Origin: Phanerochaete sordida
Lineage: Eukaryota > Basidiomycota > Agaricomycetes > Polyporales > Phanerochaetaceae
Length of the DNA stretch: 64,000 nt
Assembly: GCA_019973155.2 (NCBI GenBank)
Contig: BPQB01000057.1
Coordinates: 1-64,000, forward strand
Direction of reading: 5' to 3'
Shown here: positions 11,031 to 23,468 of the stretch, piece by piece
Layout of the letters: the number at the start of each line of letters is the position of its first letter
Position numbering within the stretch: position 1 is the stretch's first letter
Notes under the pieces: generated by a model
Seen by the model: only the letters and a program-made list of their open reading frames with translations
What the model was told of the DNA's origin: nothing
Databases searched by the model: none
Program-made: the position numbers and the translations under genes

Positions 11031-12758
11031 ATGACAGTCAAGTTGCCCCCAACCCTCAAGAAACAAGGTCTCGTCAACTTCGCTGGTGCGACTCCAGAGT
11101 CCAAAGCGACTATTGAGCGACTTTTGGAGGAGGACAGGCAGAAGCACCACTGCTTCTGGGGCAGGGTTGGCTTTCACAACCATCTCAGCCACCAGTGAGC
11201 ATACTTAGCCCCTCTTTCTCTGTACCCAGCTCACCCTGCGCTAGCCTCCTCGCAGCATACGACTTTGGCGCGTCGGCAAAGCAGCTGCAAGCTATATACG
11301 ATGCCGAGCTGGACGAGCTGGACCCTATCCATCTCGCGGACCGTGCGACCAAGACCGTCGAAGAGCAGCATGTGACCATCACTGCTGAGAATTGGACGGA
11401 GTACCTGGGCCAGGAGAAGTGAGGCGTTCGCTCGGCACGCAGCACCTCCCCGTCTTACTCAGCCTTGCGCCACAGATACTACGCGTGCCTCGTGACCTTC
11501 TTCGCCGGCGTCGTGGAGAAGGTGGGTATGGGCGAAGCCCTCGAGCAGTACGTGTTCGCTCCAGCAGCGAACGGGAACGGAGCGCAGATGCTCCTGAGGT
11601 TCGTCGGCGGGGCGTGAGTACATTCGCTGCTAGTCTCACGTGGAACTGCTGCTGAGAATGACAGTGCGCATCCTCTGATCCAGATGGGCTATGCTGTCGA
11701 GTTTGGCAGTGACGCCATGGCTGCGGCAGGTGGGTTGTATCAGTCAGCGTTCGCCGTACGCCTGCTGACATCTGGGCCCCACTATAGCCCTCGCGCAGGC
11801 TGCATGTCACTCCCCTTACGTCCCAGAGATCTTTGATCTGCGTCCGCAGACAAAGACGACGAATGGCCATACAGCACAGGAGACAGCTGCGGGCCGTCAA
11901 CCTGCGCAAGGGCTCTCCCTGCTCGAGATCATTCGCGAGATGTACGACTCCCCCATCATGAAGCCCGTCATGCCGTACGACCCGGACGGCCTCCTCCGGA
12001 AACGCCAGGCAGATGCCCGCACAGACGGGCGGCCAGAGGAGATCGTGCGCCTCGCGAACCTCTGGGTCGTTGACGCGTCGCGCGGGCAGGCGGGGCTCGA
12101 CGAGAAGGTCGAGGAGCTCGTCTGGCTCGCGACGCTGCTCATGGCGGGCACGAGCAAGCCCGGGCGCAAGCCGCGCGTCGACTTCTTCCTCATGCACATG
12201 GTCACGAGCAGCCTCTTCGTGCCATCGCTGCTGCAGGCGCTGCCGAGCATGGCGTCCAAGGTCACGCTCGTGCGCGCGATGCTCCCGGTCGTGCTCATGT
12301 ACGTGACGGTCCGCGGGCGCCCGCGCATCGACCCCGCGCTGCTCATGTCGTACAGCGCGACCCCGCGCCCGCCGACGCGCCAGGGCCTCGCAGCGTGCAC
12401 GCGCGCGGACGGCGCGCTCGGCGACCCCGCGCAGGACGCGTACGTCAACCCCTGGCCCGAGATCGTCGCCGGCGTCCTGCACGCGCCCGACGCGCACACG
12501 GTCAAGACGATCCGCACGCTGTACTTCGCCGCACAGCGGTACGGGACGACGCCGCCCGGCGGCGCCATCGGCGCGTTCCGCCGCAGCGACGGAAAGGAGA
12601 CGCACAAGGGCACAGCGCAGATGGACGGCACAATCTTCGTCAGGGCGGCGGGCGTGGTCATGAACGCGCTCGGCTGGGTCTCGCACGGGCAGAAGGAAGG
12701 TAAGTGGGACCGCAGCGCGCTTGGGTGGGACGACGCCTGGAATACGCCCGATGAGTAA
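11031..12758 (+). CDS. Questin-oxidase-like (DUF4243) protein
   Basis: Exons 11031-11194, 11245-11418, 11476-11613, 11665-11729 and 11788-12758, giving 503 aa. Family hallmarks are FHNHLSHHLLAAYDFGAS across the first junction, a middle AHPLIQMGYAVEF block, and the C-terminal ALGWDDAW. Members such as questin oxidase and AflY perform Baeyer-Villiger-like ring cleavage of anthraquinones in Ascomycota. No polyketide synthase is in this window, so the substrate is open. A perfect GTAAGT occurs at 12699 near the end, but reading straight through gives the family's usual C-terminus, so I treat it as unspliced. It ends 161 bp from the convergent metallo-beta-lactamase-fold gene. Confidence 0.88.
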
Positions 12759-12919
12759 CTAGGTCATTTGAATCTTTGTTGAAAGGAAACACGCCGTGTA
12801 TCATTAGTGTATCAGTACCCCGGAACCCTGGAATTATATGTTGCACCTCCATGTCTAGTAGCAGACGAAAAGGTCGTCAGTTACAATATAGACACACTAT
12901 GGTAGGCCACTCACTGCGC

Positions 12920-13896
12920 CTACATCGGCGGAATCTTTCCAGGTAAGAACGCGGCGCCGCCCTTATTCTCCTCATACCACTCCCAGTCGTGCGCAAGGAG
13001 GACATGGACGCGGGGAACCTTCAGCAGCGAGCCGACACGGCGGATGTGCTCCACAGCGTCGTCTTTGTGCGCATGCGCACAGAGCATGTGCCCGTGCTCG
13101 TCAATCCTGAACGCGACCTCCTTCTCGCCTGTGATCAGCCGCTTGTCGTGTGCGGTATCTCCAGCAAGGTAGATCCAGGCGCCGTCAGACGACGTGCGCG
13201 CGAGGATGTTGACGTGCCCTGGGCAGTGCCCCGGCGCCTCGACGATGTACAGACTGCCGTCGCCGAAGTAGTCGTGCGCGTTCGGGAAAGGACCGATGGA
13301 TGTGGAGAAGTCCGCGTCGGAGAGGTAGCGGGTGCGCTCTGCTGGCACAGCGTCCGGCCATATCTGCGATTTGGGGTCGCTCGGATAGCTGTTCTCGAGC
13401 AGCTCGCGGCTGCCTGCTCCGAGGACGAACGTCGCGTTCGTGAACGAGCTCGTGTTGCCAATGCTGCAGGGAGTGGGAGACTCTGCGTCAGCATCTCATG
13501 CCCACGAACACGGCGGGACGCTTACTGGTCGAAGTGCAGGTGGCTAAGGACAACTGTCTGCACTGACTGAGGAGATATGCCGCCAGCGACGAGCGATTCC
13601 TCGACGGCGGTGCCCGGCGGAACCGTGACGGGAAGCATCTTGACAATGGCTTGCACTGCTGGTGGACACGCATCGATGTCCCGGCGCAGGCCTAGGTCGA
13701 AGAGCAGGTGGGTGCCGGTGGGTATGTGGACAATGTAGAAGGCGAGCGAAGGACACCTGGGCACCTTCTCCTGAGCTACGTCAAGCACAAAATACATCGT
13801 GGGCAGGTCGACAAAGCCTCCATCCAGCGCAGAAACCTCGACGTATGCTTGGTCTTCCTTGGCTTGGGGCAATGAGCAGGGCTGGGGAGTCGCCAT
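12920..13896 (-). CDS. Metallo-beta-lactamase-fold hydrolase
   Basis: Two exons, complement(13526-13896) and complement(12920-13463), giving 304 aa. The zinc motif HxHxDH (HLHFDH) is formed exactly across the splice junction and is followed by IGNTSSF. Later metal ligands are in EAPGHCPGHVN and GDTAHDKR, with a final LLAHDWEW. This layout fits lactonase or thioesterase-like members of the superfamily. The ATG at 13894-13896 was chosen because the frame upstream has only a GTG. Fungal MBL thioesterases and questin oxidase occur together in some anthraquinone clusters, so the tail-to-tail pairing is suggestive but not proof. A TATA-like element lies about 45 bp upstream. Confidence 0.88.
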
Positions 13897-15171
13897 GGCG
13901 TGCGACGGGTCTGTTGACACGAGAGGTGTGCTCTGGCCTTATATCAGGTACAGCAATGTGAGAACATATCAACACCCTCCACACGTCACCTGTTCTCTTT
14001 TCCTACTACATCTACAGCACGCCAGGAGGAGCTCGAGGAGCCGCGGGCATGGTCGGCTTCAGACTGTTTCAGACACTGATTTGCGAGCGTATTGGCAGAC
14101 AGCCCTGCAGCCAAGCGCTTCGCCGACTACGCCATCTGAGAGCGATATCAGCGCAGAAGACATCTGCATCAAGGAGGAACGGAAGATGGAATGGTAGCCT
14201 GGCGTGAGCGGACTGTGCATGTGAGCAGCAAACCTTCGTATGTACTGTAGTTTCCAGATTGAGGCAGACTCCGGGACGTGCCGAGGCTCGGTGGGCGCGA
14301 ACCGAACCGTGCGCCTCTTCCTGGACCGTGCCCTCGTCCTCCACGACGCGAATGGCTACGATCCCTGCTCGGGCGACGCACATCTAGGGCTTTCTTTTAG
14401 AGGATTTTCTGGCATGGTGTATCGACCGACTATCACCTAGCCGCAGACGGGCCCTGTGTTCAGCTTCCACTACGAAGCGGCCCTGATATACAGGCTATAG
14501 GGTAGGTGTACGGCCCTTCATTTACACAGCATATGCTCACAGACAAGCGGATCCAGCTCAGTTCATATAGAAGCATCCATTCGTTGCTGTTTAATCCAGT
14601 GACGGCGCTCTCAGGTGTACTTTGTGTCGGTTCTGTCGAGGCACTGCTTAGGAAATCCAGCACCATGGGTTTCTTGATCTCGGTGTATGATAGTCTCTCC
14701 TACGCACTATGTGACTATTCTTGCTATCGTACCTCCGCTGATAGCGAGTCCGCCGTCGTGCATAGGGAAACTTGGACTGCTCTTGTTCCTGGAAGCTCGG
14801 TAAGGACTTTCGTATCGTTTTGGGCTGCAAAGAGGTCTCTGACACTCGAGATCTAGTGACACAATACGCTGTGCTTGATCTGTCAGTGTATTGCCGCAAA
14901 CCAACGTCGCTGGCCTTATCAGTGGTTCATATCTCGCTCGCTTCTGCGCCATTGTGCAGACACAGCACCGGATTCGATCTGGAGGGCATGTCTATCTGAG
15001 CTGATATATAGATGTTGTACCCGCATAAATGTTCCTGAGAACAAGGATGAGCATTTAAGTCCTGCTGACTGCGCCATCCGGGATTGCAATGGGCGATGGC
15101 TTCAAATATCGGGGATGCTCGCCAGTCCAGCCAACACATCTCCTCGCATTCACGAAAGATTTCGCCAAAAT
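13897..15171. other. Intergenic, 1.27 kb, nothing recognised
   Basis: Short open frames on both strands only. Base composition is lower in GC than the flanking genes. It contains the promoters of the minus-strand MBL gene (left) and of the first DUF6533 gene (right). Confidence 0.55.
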
Positions 15172-16687
15172 ATGCTCGACGCTCCCCTACAAGTTGCCTT
15201 ACACGACCCGAACTCTCTGGCAAGCAAAGCGTACGTCTTCTTTGCTGCCGTAGTCGTTAATTGCGTCACTGAGCCCCAATAGTGCTGTAGAAAACTATAT
15301 TTGCACGTCCATGATGGGTGAGTGTCTTCCACTATCCGCTAGGTATTCTATGACGCTGAGTCACCTCCCTCTCAGCCCTCATACTCTGGGAGCATGCGAT
15401 CACGTTTAGATCGGAGTTTTTCCTCATGTGGCGACGCAACTTCTCTGTGATCACCGTCTTGTTCGTCGTCAATCGGTACGGCGCGATCTCCTACGGAATC
15501 ATCGGAATCGCTGCGGCCTATGCGAAGGACGAAGCTGTGCGCCAGCTCTTCCTACTATATCTGAGCCTACTGACCAGGAATTTTTCTTCAGAGGTCTGTC
15601 ATGCTAAAACTCCTCGCCCATGCTGCTGCGCACTCACCGTGTACTTCAGCTGTGCTTTCGTCACACGGGCTAACGACGTCGTCACTTCTCTCCTGGAGCT
15701 TACTTTCGGAGGTACGGATCCGCTCCAGCGCCGCGCACTCCACGCTCACAGCGACACGTCCGAAGTCTGTTCAGCAGTACGAGCGTACGCGGTCTGGAAC
15801 AAGAATATGCTCCCGTCTATCATCATTCTCGCCCTCAACTTGGGTCCACTCGGTTCTAACATTGTGCGTTCTACCGATCCCCATACATTGCAAAAACGCT
15901 AACTACATTATGCAGTACCTCTATAACTTCACAACGCCGATAGCTACTCATGTCGCGCTGCCGGTCTGTGTATCATACTTGAACCTGGGAGTCCGCCAAG
16001 AACTACTGTAGGTTAATCTCATCTATGAGTCGAAACAAAAACTAACCTTGACCCGCTACAGAAGTGTGTAAAATTCCCCCGAGTTTGCGCCTGATTCCTT
16101 GGCTGATCTCGCGAAAATAGTGGCTACTGCCTCACGAGTCTGCACGATTGTGGCTGATACTCTCGCCTTATTCGTTCTGCTGCTGAGGACTGTCAGGGCG
16201 CAGAGAGATGCCCATAGAGTGAATATGCCGGTACCACTCACCACCATGCTAATTCGCGATGGTGAGTCCAGCCTCGGGCATTCTGGGCGCGCACTGACAA
16301 AGCTACAGGATCTGTGTACTTTCTGTAGGGCAACAGATAGCATCGGTTCTCTCCTACGACTTATGTGGATAACGTAGAACCGTCCTGACGATGAACGTTG
16401 CGCAGCTCGTCGTCGTAGAGACTACAGTAAGCCCCACAATCGTGCGCTGAAGCCCTTAGCTTACGGTGTTTATCCGCTGTGCGATATTGCAGAGACAGAC
16501 CTATCTTACACCATTCATTTGCACGTACGTCGAATCTCCATGCCACTAAGTTATATGTGATGAATAAACCTGACACTTGGACAGCTTGACCGCAATCCTC
16601 ATGTCACGAATGTTTTTGAATCTGCGCGAAGCTGCCATGGGCCGTCTTCCCCCATGGGAGGACCTCGGCCACGGAATATCCCAGTGA
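15172..16687 (+). CDS. DUF6533 seven-helix membrane protein, copy 1
   Basis: Thirteen exons: 15172-15230, 15283-15317, 15376-15536, 15592-15593, 15650-15711, 15766-15863, 15916-16007, 16062-16063, 16121-16261, 16309-16324, 16378-16426, 16493-16524 and 16585-16687, giving 283 aa. The DUF6533 signature is LILWEHAITFRSEFF, then a tryptophan-rich helix, then NRYGAISYG. Several further hydrophobic helices follow, including a YAVWNKN loop. Basidiomycete proteins of this type look like GPCR-like membrane proteins of unknown ligand. Two exons appear to be only 2 nt (AG at 15592, AA at 16062); they are needed to keep the frame and to align with the two paralogues. The start at 15172 gives the same 59-nt first exon as the paralogues; an in-frame ATG at 15115 is the alternative. 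Confidence 0.8.
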
Positions 16688-17972
16688 CCATGATATCTGT
16701 GAACCACGAAGTCAGACCGTCGGATTCTTCTGGTATATGTGCATGGCGGACGGCAGATAATTGTGACCAATGGTTCCATACTACGTGACTGCAGAAGATT
16801 TGAAGGCGCGCGAAGGTGGATGGTAGACTCGTTGATCTCATGGAGGCAGTACTTATACGGAAGCTAGAAACATATCGAGCAGCCTAAATCGCACATTCAA
16901 TGGAAATTTGCTACACATCTTCTCCGTCAGGGGCGAGAGTTTGAGCCGTTGGGCCCCTCGACACGTCACACGAGCATCAGACTTTTGAGCCGCGCGTTGT
17001 GTATATTATAATCAAATGCAGACCTTATATGACCTTTCAATGAAGAGGCAAGATTCTGGACGGCTTACAAGGGCTTTCTGATACACAGCCAATTATCATT
17101 CCAATTTCTAGTCGCGTACAATACAATGTATGTGCATTGTATTCATGGCGGTCACGACACAATAGTGCCAGGAGCCCAGGCTTGTACCGGCGGGCCTTTG
17201 TGCAGGCTGCGCATGCACACGCGCCCTTGCTCTCGCCACGGCCCACCATTTCCTTGCTCATCACTCACTGCATAGGCGGCTCGCGCGACGTCTTCTATAA
17301 CTAGTGCTTAGCAGCACCTGCATGTGCCGCCCACCAATTAGGTCAAGGTGAAATGGAATACCTGCAAGGTGTCGCACACATCACACAGCGTGCAGCGCAG
17401 ACGGAGGACACGCATGCGCAGGAAATGGAACCAGAGCATGCCATGGCTGAGGACGCCGTTGGGAGTGCAGACGGCGGCGACGGCGCGCTGTCCTTGAATG
17501 TTGCCCAACGCGATTTGCGATTTTCCGCACATCTACCTCTATATTATAGTCCGGAATGTCTACGTGATGGGCTCTGTGTCGTCCTGAGGCTTCAACGATG
17601 GGCGGGCCGCGGTAGCGGTGTCCTGAAATTCCACCGTACGGGAAGGGGCTGTAGATGAGCACTCAGGATTTGAAGATTTGAAGCGCTAGGACTCACGCAG
17701 ACATAATATTACTGCCATATTGCTGGGGTCAACATTTAGCTCGAGATACGACCATGCATGTGAGCCGCCAAACGCTAGAATTAAATATTAAGGGAGCGCA
17801 GAGGAGGATCGCAGAGTCGGGGACAAGACTGATTCGGGCTGGTCGGCATCTGCCGAGCTCCATGACGTCAAAGGCGTACCCGCGCGCGCTTTCCGCTTTT
17901 TCCGAGGCTGTCCCCCAACCACCACCACCACCTCGACGTTGACTGCAACATTGAAGCTTGAAGTCTGCCGCG
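16688..17972. other. Intergenic, 1.28 kb
   Basis: No recognisable gene. Open frames are short and unsupported. The last 100 bp, with a CCACCACCACCACC run, look like a 5' leader of the possible locus that follows. Confidence 0.5.
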
Positions 17973-18713
17973 ATGGCTGACAGCGTGTCACATCTCATCC
18001 TACCTTATCTGACGACCTCAGCTAACCACGTTCTGCTCACCTGCCGCAAATCAACGCAGCGGACGACGGCCTCGACATCCCCGGCTCTCCGGAGTTGCTC
18101 GTGCCGCCATGGGGAGAACATGCAGTAGAGACGCAGCAGCAGGTATGAGGTGCGCCCCGACGATCTTCTACAACGCTATGTATGCCGACTGCACCATAGG
18201 TACTGTCACCGGTGATAGCGATGCTCTGGCACGCGAGAGCGTCTTCACGTCTTCAGCGCCACCACTGTTCCCCGGAGCCGCGGCTGTCGCTGTGCTCGAA
18301 GACCACGCCCGAGCAGACGGTGTGGAGCAAGTCCACGCGTATACAGCCAGCGCGTACGCCGCCGACGCACGATGAGCCGTCTCGAGAACGAGAAGACGGT
18401 GTACGAGTGGTTCTGGACCGTGCGGCCACGTCCGGTCGACGCGGCGCTGGCCTTGTCCTTCCATTCCAGCCTTCCGTTCACCACCTCCACCGACCTCTAT
18501 ACCGACTCCTTCCCCAACATCGCCACCATCAGCAATACTACCACGGGCACCCTACTCATTCGGCCGCGCCGGACGGACGTACTTGTATGTGCACGCGCGA
18601 GGACGAGGACAATGAAGGTCGGCGGCATCGTCACGAGTACGTCCCCGGCACCATCTTTCCCTGTACTCATGCCGCTCTGTTTCACTGCCGCGCTTCGGCT
18701 TCAGCCGTCATAG
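17973..18713 (+). other. Unresolved coding potential
   Basis: From the ATG at 17973 (MADSVSHLILPYL) the DNA is GC-rich, with overlapping open frames and several plausible donors and acceptors (for example GTATGA at 18142 and the acceptor ending at 18200). One frame holds TVYEWFWTVRPRP near 18400. I could not find a spliced model that keeps one frame and matches a family. It may be a small lineage-specific gene or a decayed one. Confidence 0.25.
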
Positions 18714-20498
18714 CCTGGTACGCATGCCCGTCTTGTCTTCCCATCTGATACAGACTGGCTAATGAGATGCTAGGTGTGCTAGAACAGGCTCTCAAGAGAT
18801 CTTCCAGCTGCACTTACTGACAGCCCGAGCACTCTGCCTCACAATGGTTGCCCTCCGGACTGGAGGCTGTCTATGGCCTTTGTATCCTGTAGTGATAGAG
18901 TAGAGCATGTGTCACAGCAATATATCTAGTTCTTTGGCTTATAACGCAGGATGTCCACGCAAGAACCGCATTCTCTATAAGCCTCATACACATGTGGACC
19001 ATGCAATCTGTAAAATTCCCCACAATGCATGCAGTTATGCGTTCGATCATATCGGCTGAAAAGTGCTGCAAGCCTATTGCAATAAAGCAGCAATAATTGT
19101 CAAATAACTGTGTCGCTTATATCGATTTGTGGGTATACATAGCGTTATCATCCATATGCCGGAAATCTGATGAGCGAGCACTGGCAGTACTAGAGATCCT
19201 TCACACCTACCAAATGCAAACAGCCGGGAGCTGCCGAGCGCCCGACAACAGTGAGCGGGCACGATACGCAAACTTCGTTCCAACGTTCCAGCTGGACACA
19301 GAACGGTAGTCCTCTGCGCAAATTTCCGCTACTACAAGGGATCTACGCTCCGCTCGGAATGCAAGCCATATATCGCTAGATATCGCTCTATCATTGGCCA
19401 GCGAGCCTCGCTCCACGGCCCTCTCCAATACGGCAACCACGGCTCCAGCGAACTCAATGAACCACCGCCTTCGATGCGCTGCGGGGTCTCAAAGGCCTAT
19501 GCTGGAAATCGGTAAGGTGCAGCCTATTGTTGTGTGTACAGCTGTCACCGCGTCCCTCAGGCACCTTTTCTTTCCGAGCATGTTTTGTGCCTTCAATTTG
19601 GACCCGCACAAGAACATGTTGTGACCCAAGAATCTACACAGGAGTGGGAGGCTGACGTCCAGCTGCGAGCACAATGCGAACGTCTCTGCCTCTGCCACTC
19701 GGGCCAGCCGGTTGCAGACCCAATGTCATAGCTCGGTATATGTGCAAAGAAAGGTTTCATAGGCCATGGTTCCTCTCAACTGTGACAGACCCGGGACAAA
19801 AAAAACGTCGGGCCGTCCTGTGTACTGCAGCTGACGGGCCCACTTGGTAAGGCGTTTTTCGATGGAGATTACCTCTTGAACCTATAGCCGCCGTCACTTA
19901 CTTCAGTACACCTAGGATCTGCGGCATGCGAGAAGCCAAATGTGCTGAGGTGCGCTGTATGCTGTCGTGCTAGTGTGTTACGTATACATGCCAAACCTAC
20001 TCCCCCACAATGTAACTGGTCTCCTGAGGATATCAGAGCACAGGTACTGTCCAGCTTCACGCGTACGTCTTATTGTATCTGTTCTTTGATCTGATGAACT
20101 ATACGAACGACAGGGCCCTGCAACACGGCTGCTGTACTGTATCCTACGAACTCTAGGAGTACCGTTGAAGGCATCCCTGTAACCAGAGCCGATTTCTTTC
20201 GCCCATTAGGGCTGGGCCATCCGGATTTCCGATCAAGTCGACCTAGAGCTGCAAAGAACGCTTCACTGTCAAGCATGCGGGCGACGATCTGGTCCGCGTC
20301 AGCACAGTTTTCTGAGGCGAATAAGGTTCAACCTGAAGCTACTTCTGTAGGGAATGGTTTGTGCCTAGCATGGCCTGCGAAGACCTTTCACAGGGCGCCC
20401 CGAGACAGGCGGCCGCGCTATAAGGGTCGCGACCATAACAAGCGCAACGACTAGGTGCTCTCCATCTCCCCCAGGCACAAACCGTACCCCTTGCTCTT
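18714..20498. other. Intergenic, 1.78 kb, nothing recognised
   Basis: AT-richer than the genes around it. No frame could be tied to a family, and no remnant of a further DUF6533 copy was recognised by eye. The promoter of the next gene is at the right end. Confidence 0.5.
20419..20424 (+). promoter_or_regulatory. TATA-like element of DUF6533 copy 2
   Basis: TATAAG, 80 bp upstream of the ATG at 20499, in a locally GC-rich setting. Confidence 0.4.
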
Positions 20499-22104
20499 AT
20501 GTTTCAAACCTCATCGACGACAGTCTTGAACAATCCGCATACATGGGCAGGAGAAGCGTGAGTCCTATGTAATTGCCTAACGATGCTTTGCTCATCGCAG
20601 AGATAGAGAGGTGCAAAATTATATTTCTGCGGCGTTGGCAGGTACAGTATACACTAACTACCTATGTGCTCGGGGAAGTCACTGACAATTGTATAGCACT
20701 CGCTCTCGGGGAGCACCTGATCACGATCGATAAAGAAGTACGCTACATGTGGCGACGCAAGCCATCTGTCGCTGCTGCGCTCTTCACGAGCAACCGATAT
20801 GGTGTACTATTCTACAGCATTCTGGCACTCACTACAAGCTTCGTGAAAGGCCTTCCAGTGCGTCACCTATTTTTATTTGCGGTAATAATCTGATGAATAT
20901 CTGGCGATGCAGATGTTCGTATAAATTTGGCTCTCATGCGATGCACAGACCTAAGATCACTCGCTCAGCTGTACAGCCATCACGCGTACCACCGAGACTA
21001 TGATAATTCTACTTATGGTCATCTTTGGCGGTAGGTTGTGGAATAATGTATATGTTACACAAGCTGAACTCATGTTGAGCCTGTTCGGCACTCCGAGCAT
21101 ATGCCCTCTGGAACAAGACCCTGGGTCTATTCTTCGTCGTCTTTGCGTTGCACCTGGGCCAAATAAGCGTCAATATTGTACACTTACAACTTGCCTTGAT
21201 TTTGTTCAGGAACGGTGGCGCTGACCTATGTGAAGTTTCTGTTCAGGTCGTCAACGCCGACGAATACGCCCATCGCGGTAGCGAGCTGTTTGTCGCATTT
21301 GCATTTGGGGCGACAGCAGCAGATGTGGTATGTCGGGCAGAGTCTATCGCGGAACCTCGTCTTCTGACGGTGTTCATATAGGAGTGAGCCCTGCCCTCGA
21401 ATTTTACGTTACGCGAGTACTGAACAGTTGCCTTGTAGTGGTAGCCGCGGCAAGAGTTTCAGCGATGTTTGCTGACATTATCGTTCTGTCTGTGACGCTC
21501 GTAAGAACATTGAAGATACGGGGAGACGCAAACGCAGCACAGCCGCACTCTCCCCTCACTATCATGCTCATGCGTGACGGTGTGTACCCCCGTTTTCCGC
21601 GTTTCTTGTGGCTAACTGAAATACAGGGACTATATGCTTTGTGTACGTGCATGGGAGAGTCTTGATTGTTATGAGCTGTCGATGACGTGTTCCTACACTG
21701 GTAGCTCTGTTTTTGCCATGAACCTGGCTCAGTTGATCGTTTTCCAAGCTACGGTAAGTTACATTGCCCCAACTTTCTGGTCAGCCTCGCTCAGCCATTC
21801 ATATTGTGAACTCAGGAGGAAAATTCTCTCACCTCGTTTATTTGCACGTATGCAATCTATCTTATCCTGGGGATATGGTGTTGACCCGCACACAAGCGTG
21901 ACCCCCATCCTCGTTTCGAGGTTCGTTTTCAATATCCGAGAAGTCGCGACGTCGCGCGGACCGGAGCCTGAAGATCCGCATGAAGACAGTACGGAGCTGG
22001 CTAGGCCGCTCGATGTTGAATGGAGAGCCTCAACAACCTGTGGATCCCATTCTGAAACGGACTTCAACGACCGTGTGGAAGCTCCAGACACCCGACACAG
22101 TTGA
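20499..22104 (+). CDS. DUF6533 seven-helix membrane protein, copy 2
   Basis: Thirteen exons: 20499-20557, 20601-20641, 20697-20857, 20913-20914, 20969-21030, 21080-21177, 21236-21327, 21382-21383, 21439-21579, 21626-21641, 21705-21753, 21816-21847 and 21897-22104, giving 320 aa. Exons 1 and 3-12 have exactly the same lengths as in copy 1. It starts MFQTSS like copy 3. The DUF6533 region reads GEHLITIDKE, then MWRRK, then NRYGVLFYS; later loops include ALRAYALWNK and VAAARVS. The 2-nt exons are AT (20913) and GA (21382). The C-terminal tail is longer than in copy 1 and charged (for example EPEDPHEDS), probably cytoplasmic. A good GTAAGC donor directly follows the stop codon. Confidence 0.8.
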
Positions 22105-23468
22105 GGTAAGCAGATCCCACATAAATGCGCAAGACTCAACGACTGAGTTTTGTGCTGAGTAGCGTGGGACTTAGCAGCACCACTGGCCAATGCATCGTCA
22201 TTGTAACCCACGGCATCCAATTTTCGCTTGTATTCCCTGTGAGACAAGTGTCTTGTATCTCTCCTCGAGTTATCGGTTCCTTTGCCACAGCCAGTCCTCT
22301 TCAATTGCAGTGACGTCGCTTCAGGGCTCCCAGAAACTTATAACAGCAGTGATCAGGAACGGTGACCCCTTGTTCCAATAATCTCCGTCCGGACGTCACC
22401 GACGACCGACTCCATCGGCTGCAAGGTCTACACACGCATGTCATATCGAACGGGCAGGTGCCTGCGATACCATCTTATCCGCCCATCAGATAACCACGTA
22501 CTCTCCACGCCTGACAGTGGCCTTGAGCTAACTTGCCGGAGACATGCGGTCACGACGTCTGCTCTACGACCTTATCCCAAGCCGCGCAAGCGGATTCCTC
22601 AGATGAGTGCTTCCATGAGGTCCAATGCATCCTATCTGCCAACGAACCTCAGCCCGCAGTGCCTCTGATGTTGGTACCTGGCGGGGTCCACGGAATATGT
22701 TTACTTCAAATGGCCGACATGCGGATTGGCACAACGTCCTTCGGACAGTTGGATGCCCGAACCGGTATGACGTGCAGCTGCAGGGGTATTGCATGTCGCA
22801 CCAATCGGATGCTCCTCCGGTCTTAGCCTAACTACTGACGCAGGCGGTAGACCTACCTCGTACGTTCCCGTGATCATCTCGCTGTCAAAGAGAGTGATGA
22901 ATGACCTTGTCCTTCAGCAAGGCGCCCGTGTGAATAACATGGCTGTGCCGCGATGTATGCTTCAAGGACTCGCCCTGGGTGCTCCGCCTACGCCCTTGCG
23001 TCTTCCCTACGAGCTTTCTACAAGCAGTGATCAAGCCATCGCCGCCATTCTCTCATGAGAGGATAGTATGTATTATTTCAAGCTTCGTCACTGACCCTCC
23101 TTTGAGCGACATGAACGACTTCTCAGGTATATTGTTATGACACTGCTGGGATGCTCAGGGCACCCGCGCGGCGCTCGTGGGTTTCCATCCACGATCAATG
23201 GTCCGTCTTTCCGTCAGCTTTCAGGCAATTATAGCACTCCCCCCCCCCCAATCCGAGCGAGACGTGCCGAATGTAAGCGCGTCTCACAGAAAGATTTCTT
23301 GGACAAGAACGCTGGGCTCCACGGGCTTCTCCCGCGAAGGTTGTGCACGTTCTTGGCACAAGCCCAGGGGCACATCCTGTGCAGCACGACTACAAATTCA
23401 TGGGACGCTAGGCACCAAGGGCCTCACCTTCTCCCTTCGTCCTCGCAGCCAAGACTTCCCGAGACAAC
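22105..23468. other. Intergenic, 1.36 kb
   Basis: No family-level coding signal. It contains an 11-base poly-C run at about 23239-23249. The last 150 bp show loose resemblance to the region upstream of DUF6533 copy 2, as expected for a duplicated promoter. Confidence 0.5.

Noticed and set aside
11379..12686. Long minus-strand open frame (435 codons) opposite the questin-oxidase-like gene
   Set aside because: It is the antisense shadow of a GC-rich exon with biased third positions; the translation is Arg/Asp-rich low-complexity and lacks family features.
12699..12758. Donor-like GTAAGT near the end of the questin-oxidase-like gene
   Set aside because: Reading through gives the family's ALGWDDAW end and a stop; no acceptor downstream gives a better terminus.
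13897..13920. N-terminal extension of the MBL protein to 13920
   Set aside because: The upstream codon is GTG; the first ATG at 13896 gives a normal N-terminus.
23239..23249. Poly-C run as a regulatory or recombination signal
   Set aside because: A single homopolymer of 11 bases has no supporting context; it may only mark a place where assembly length is uncertain.
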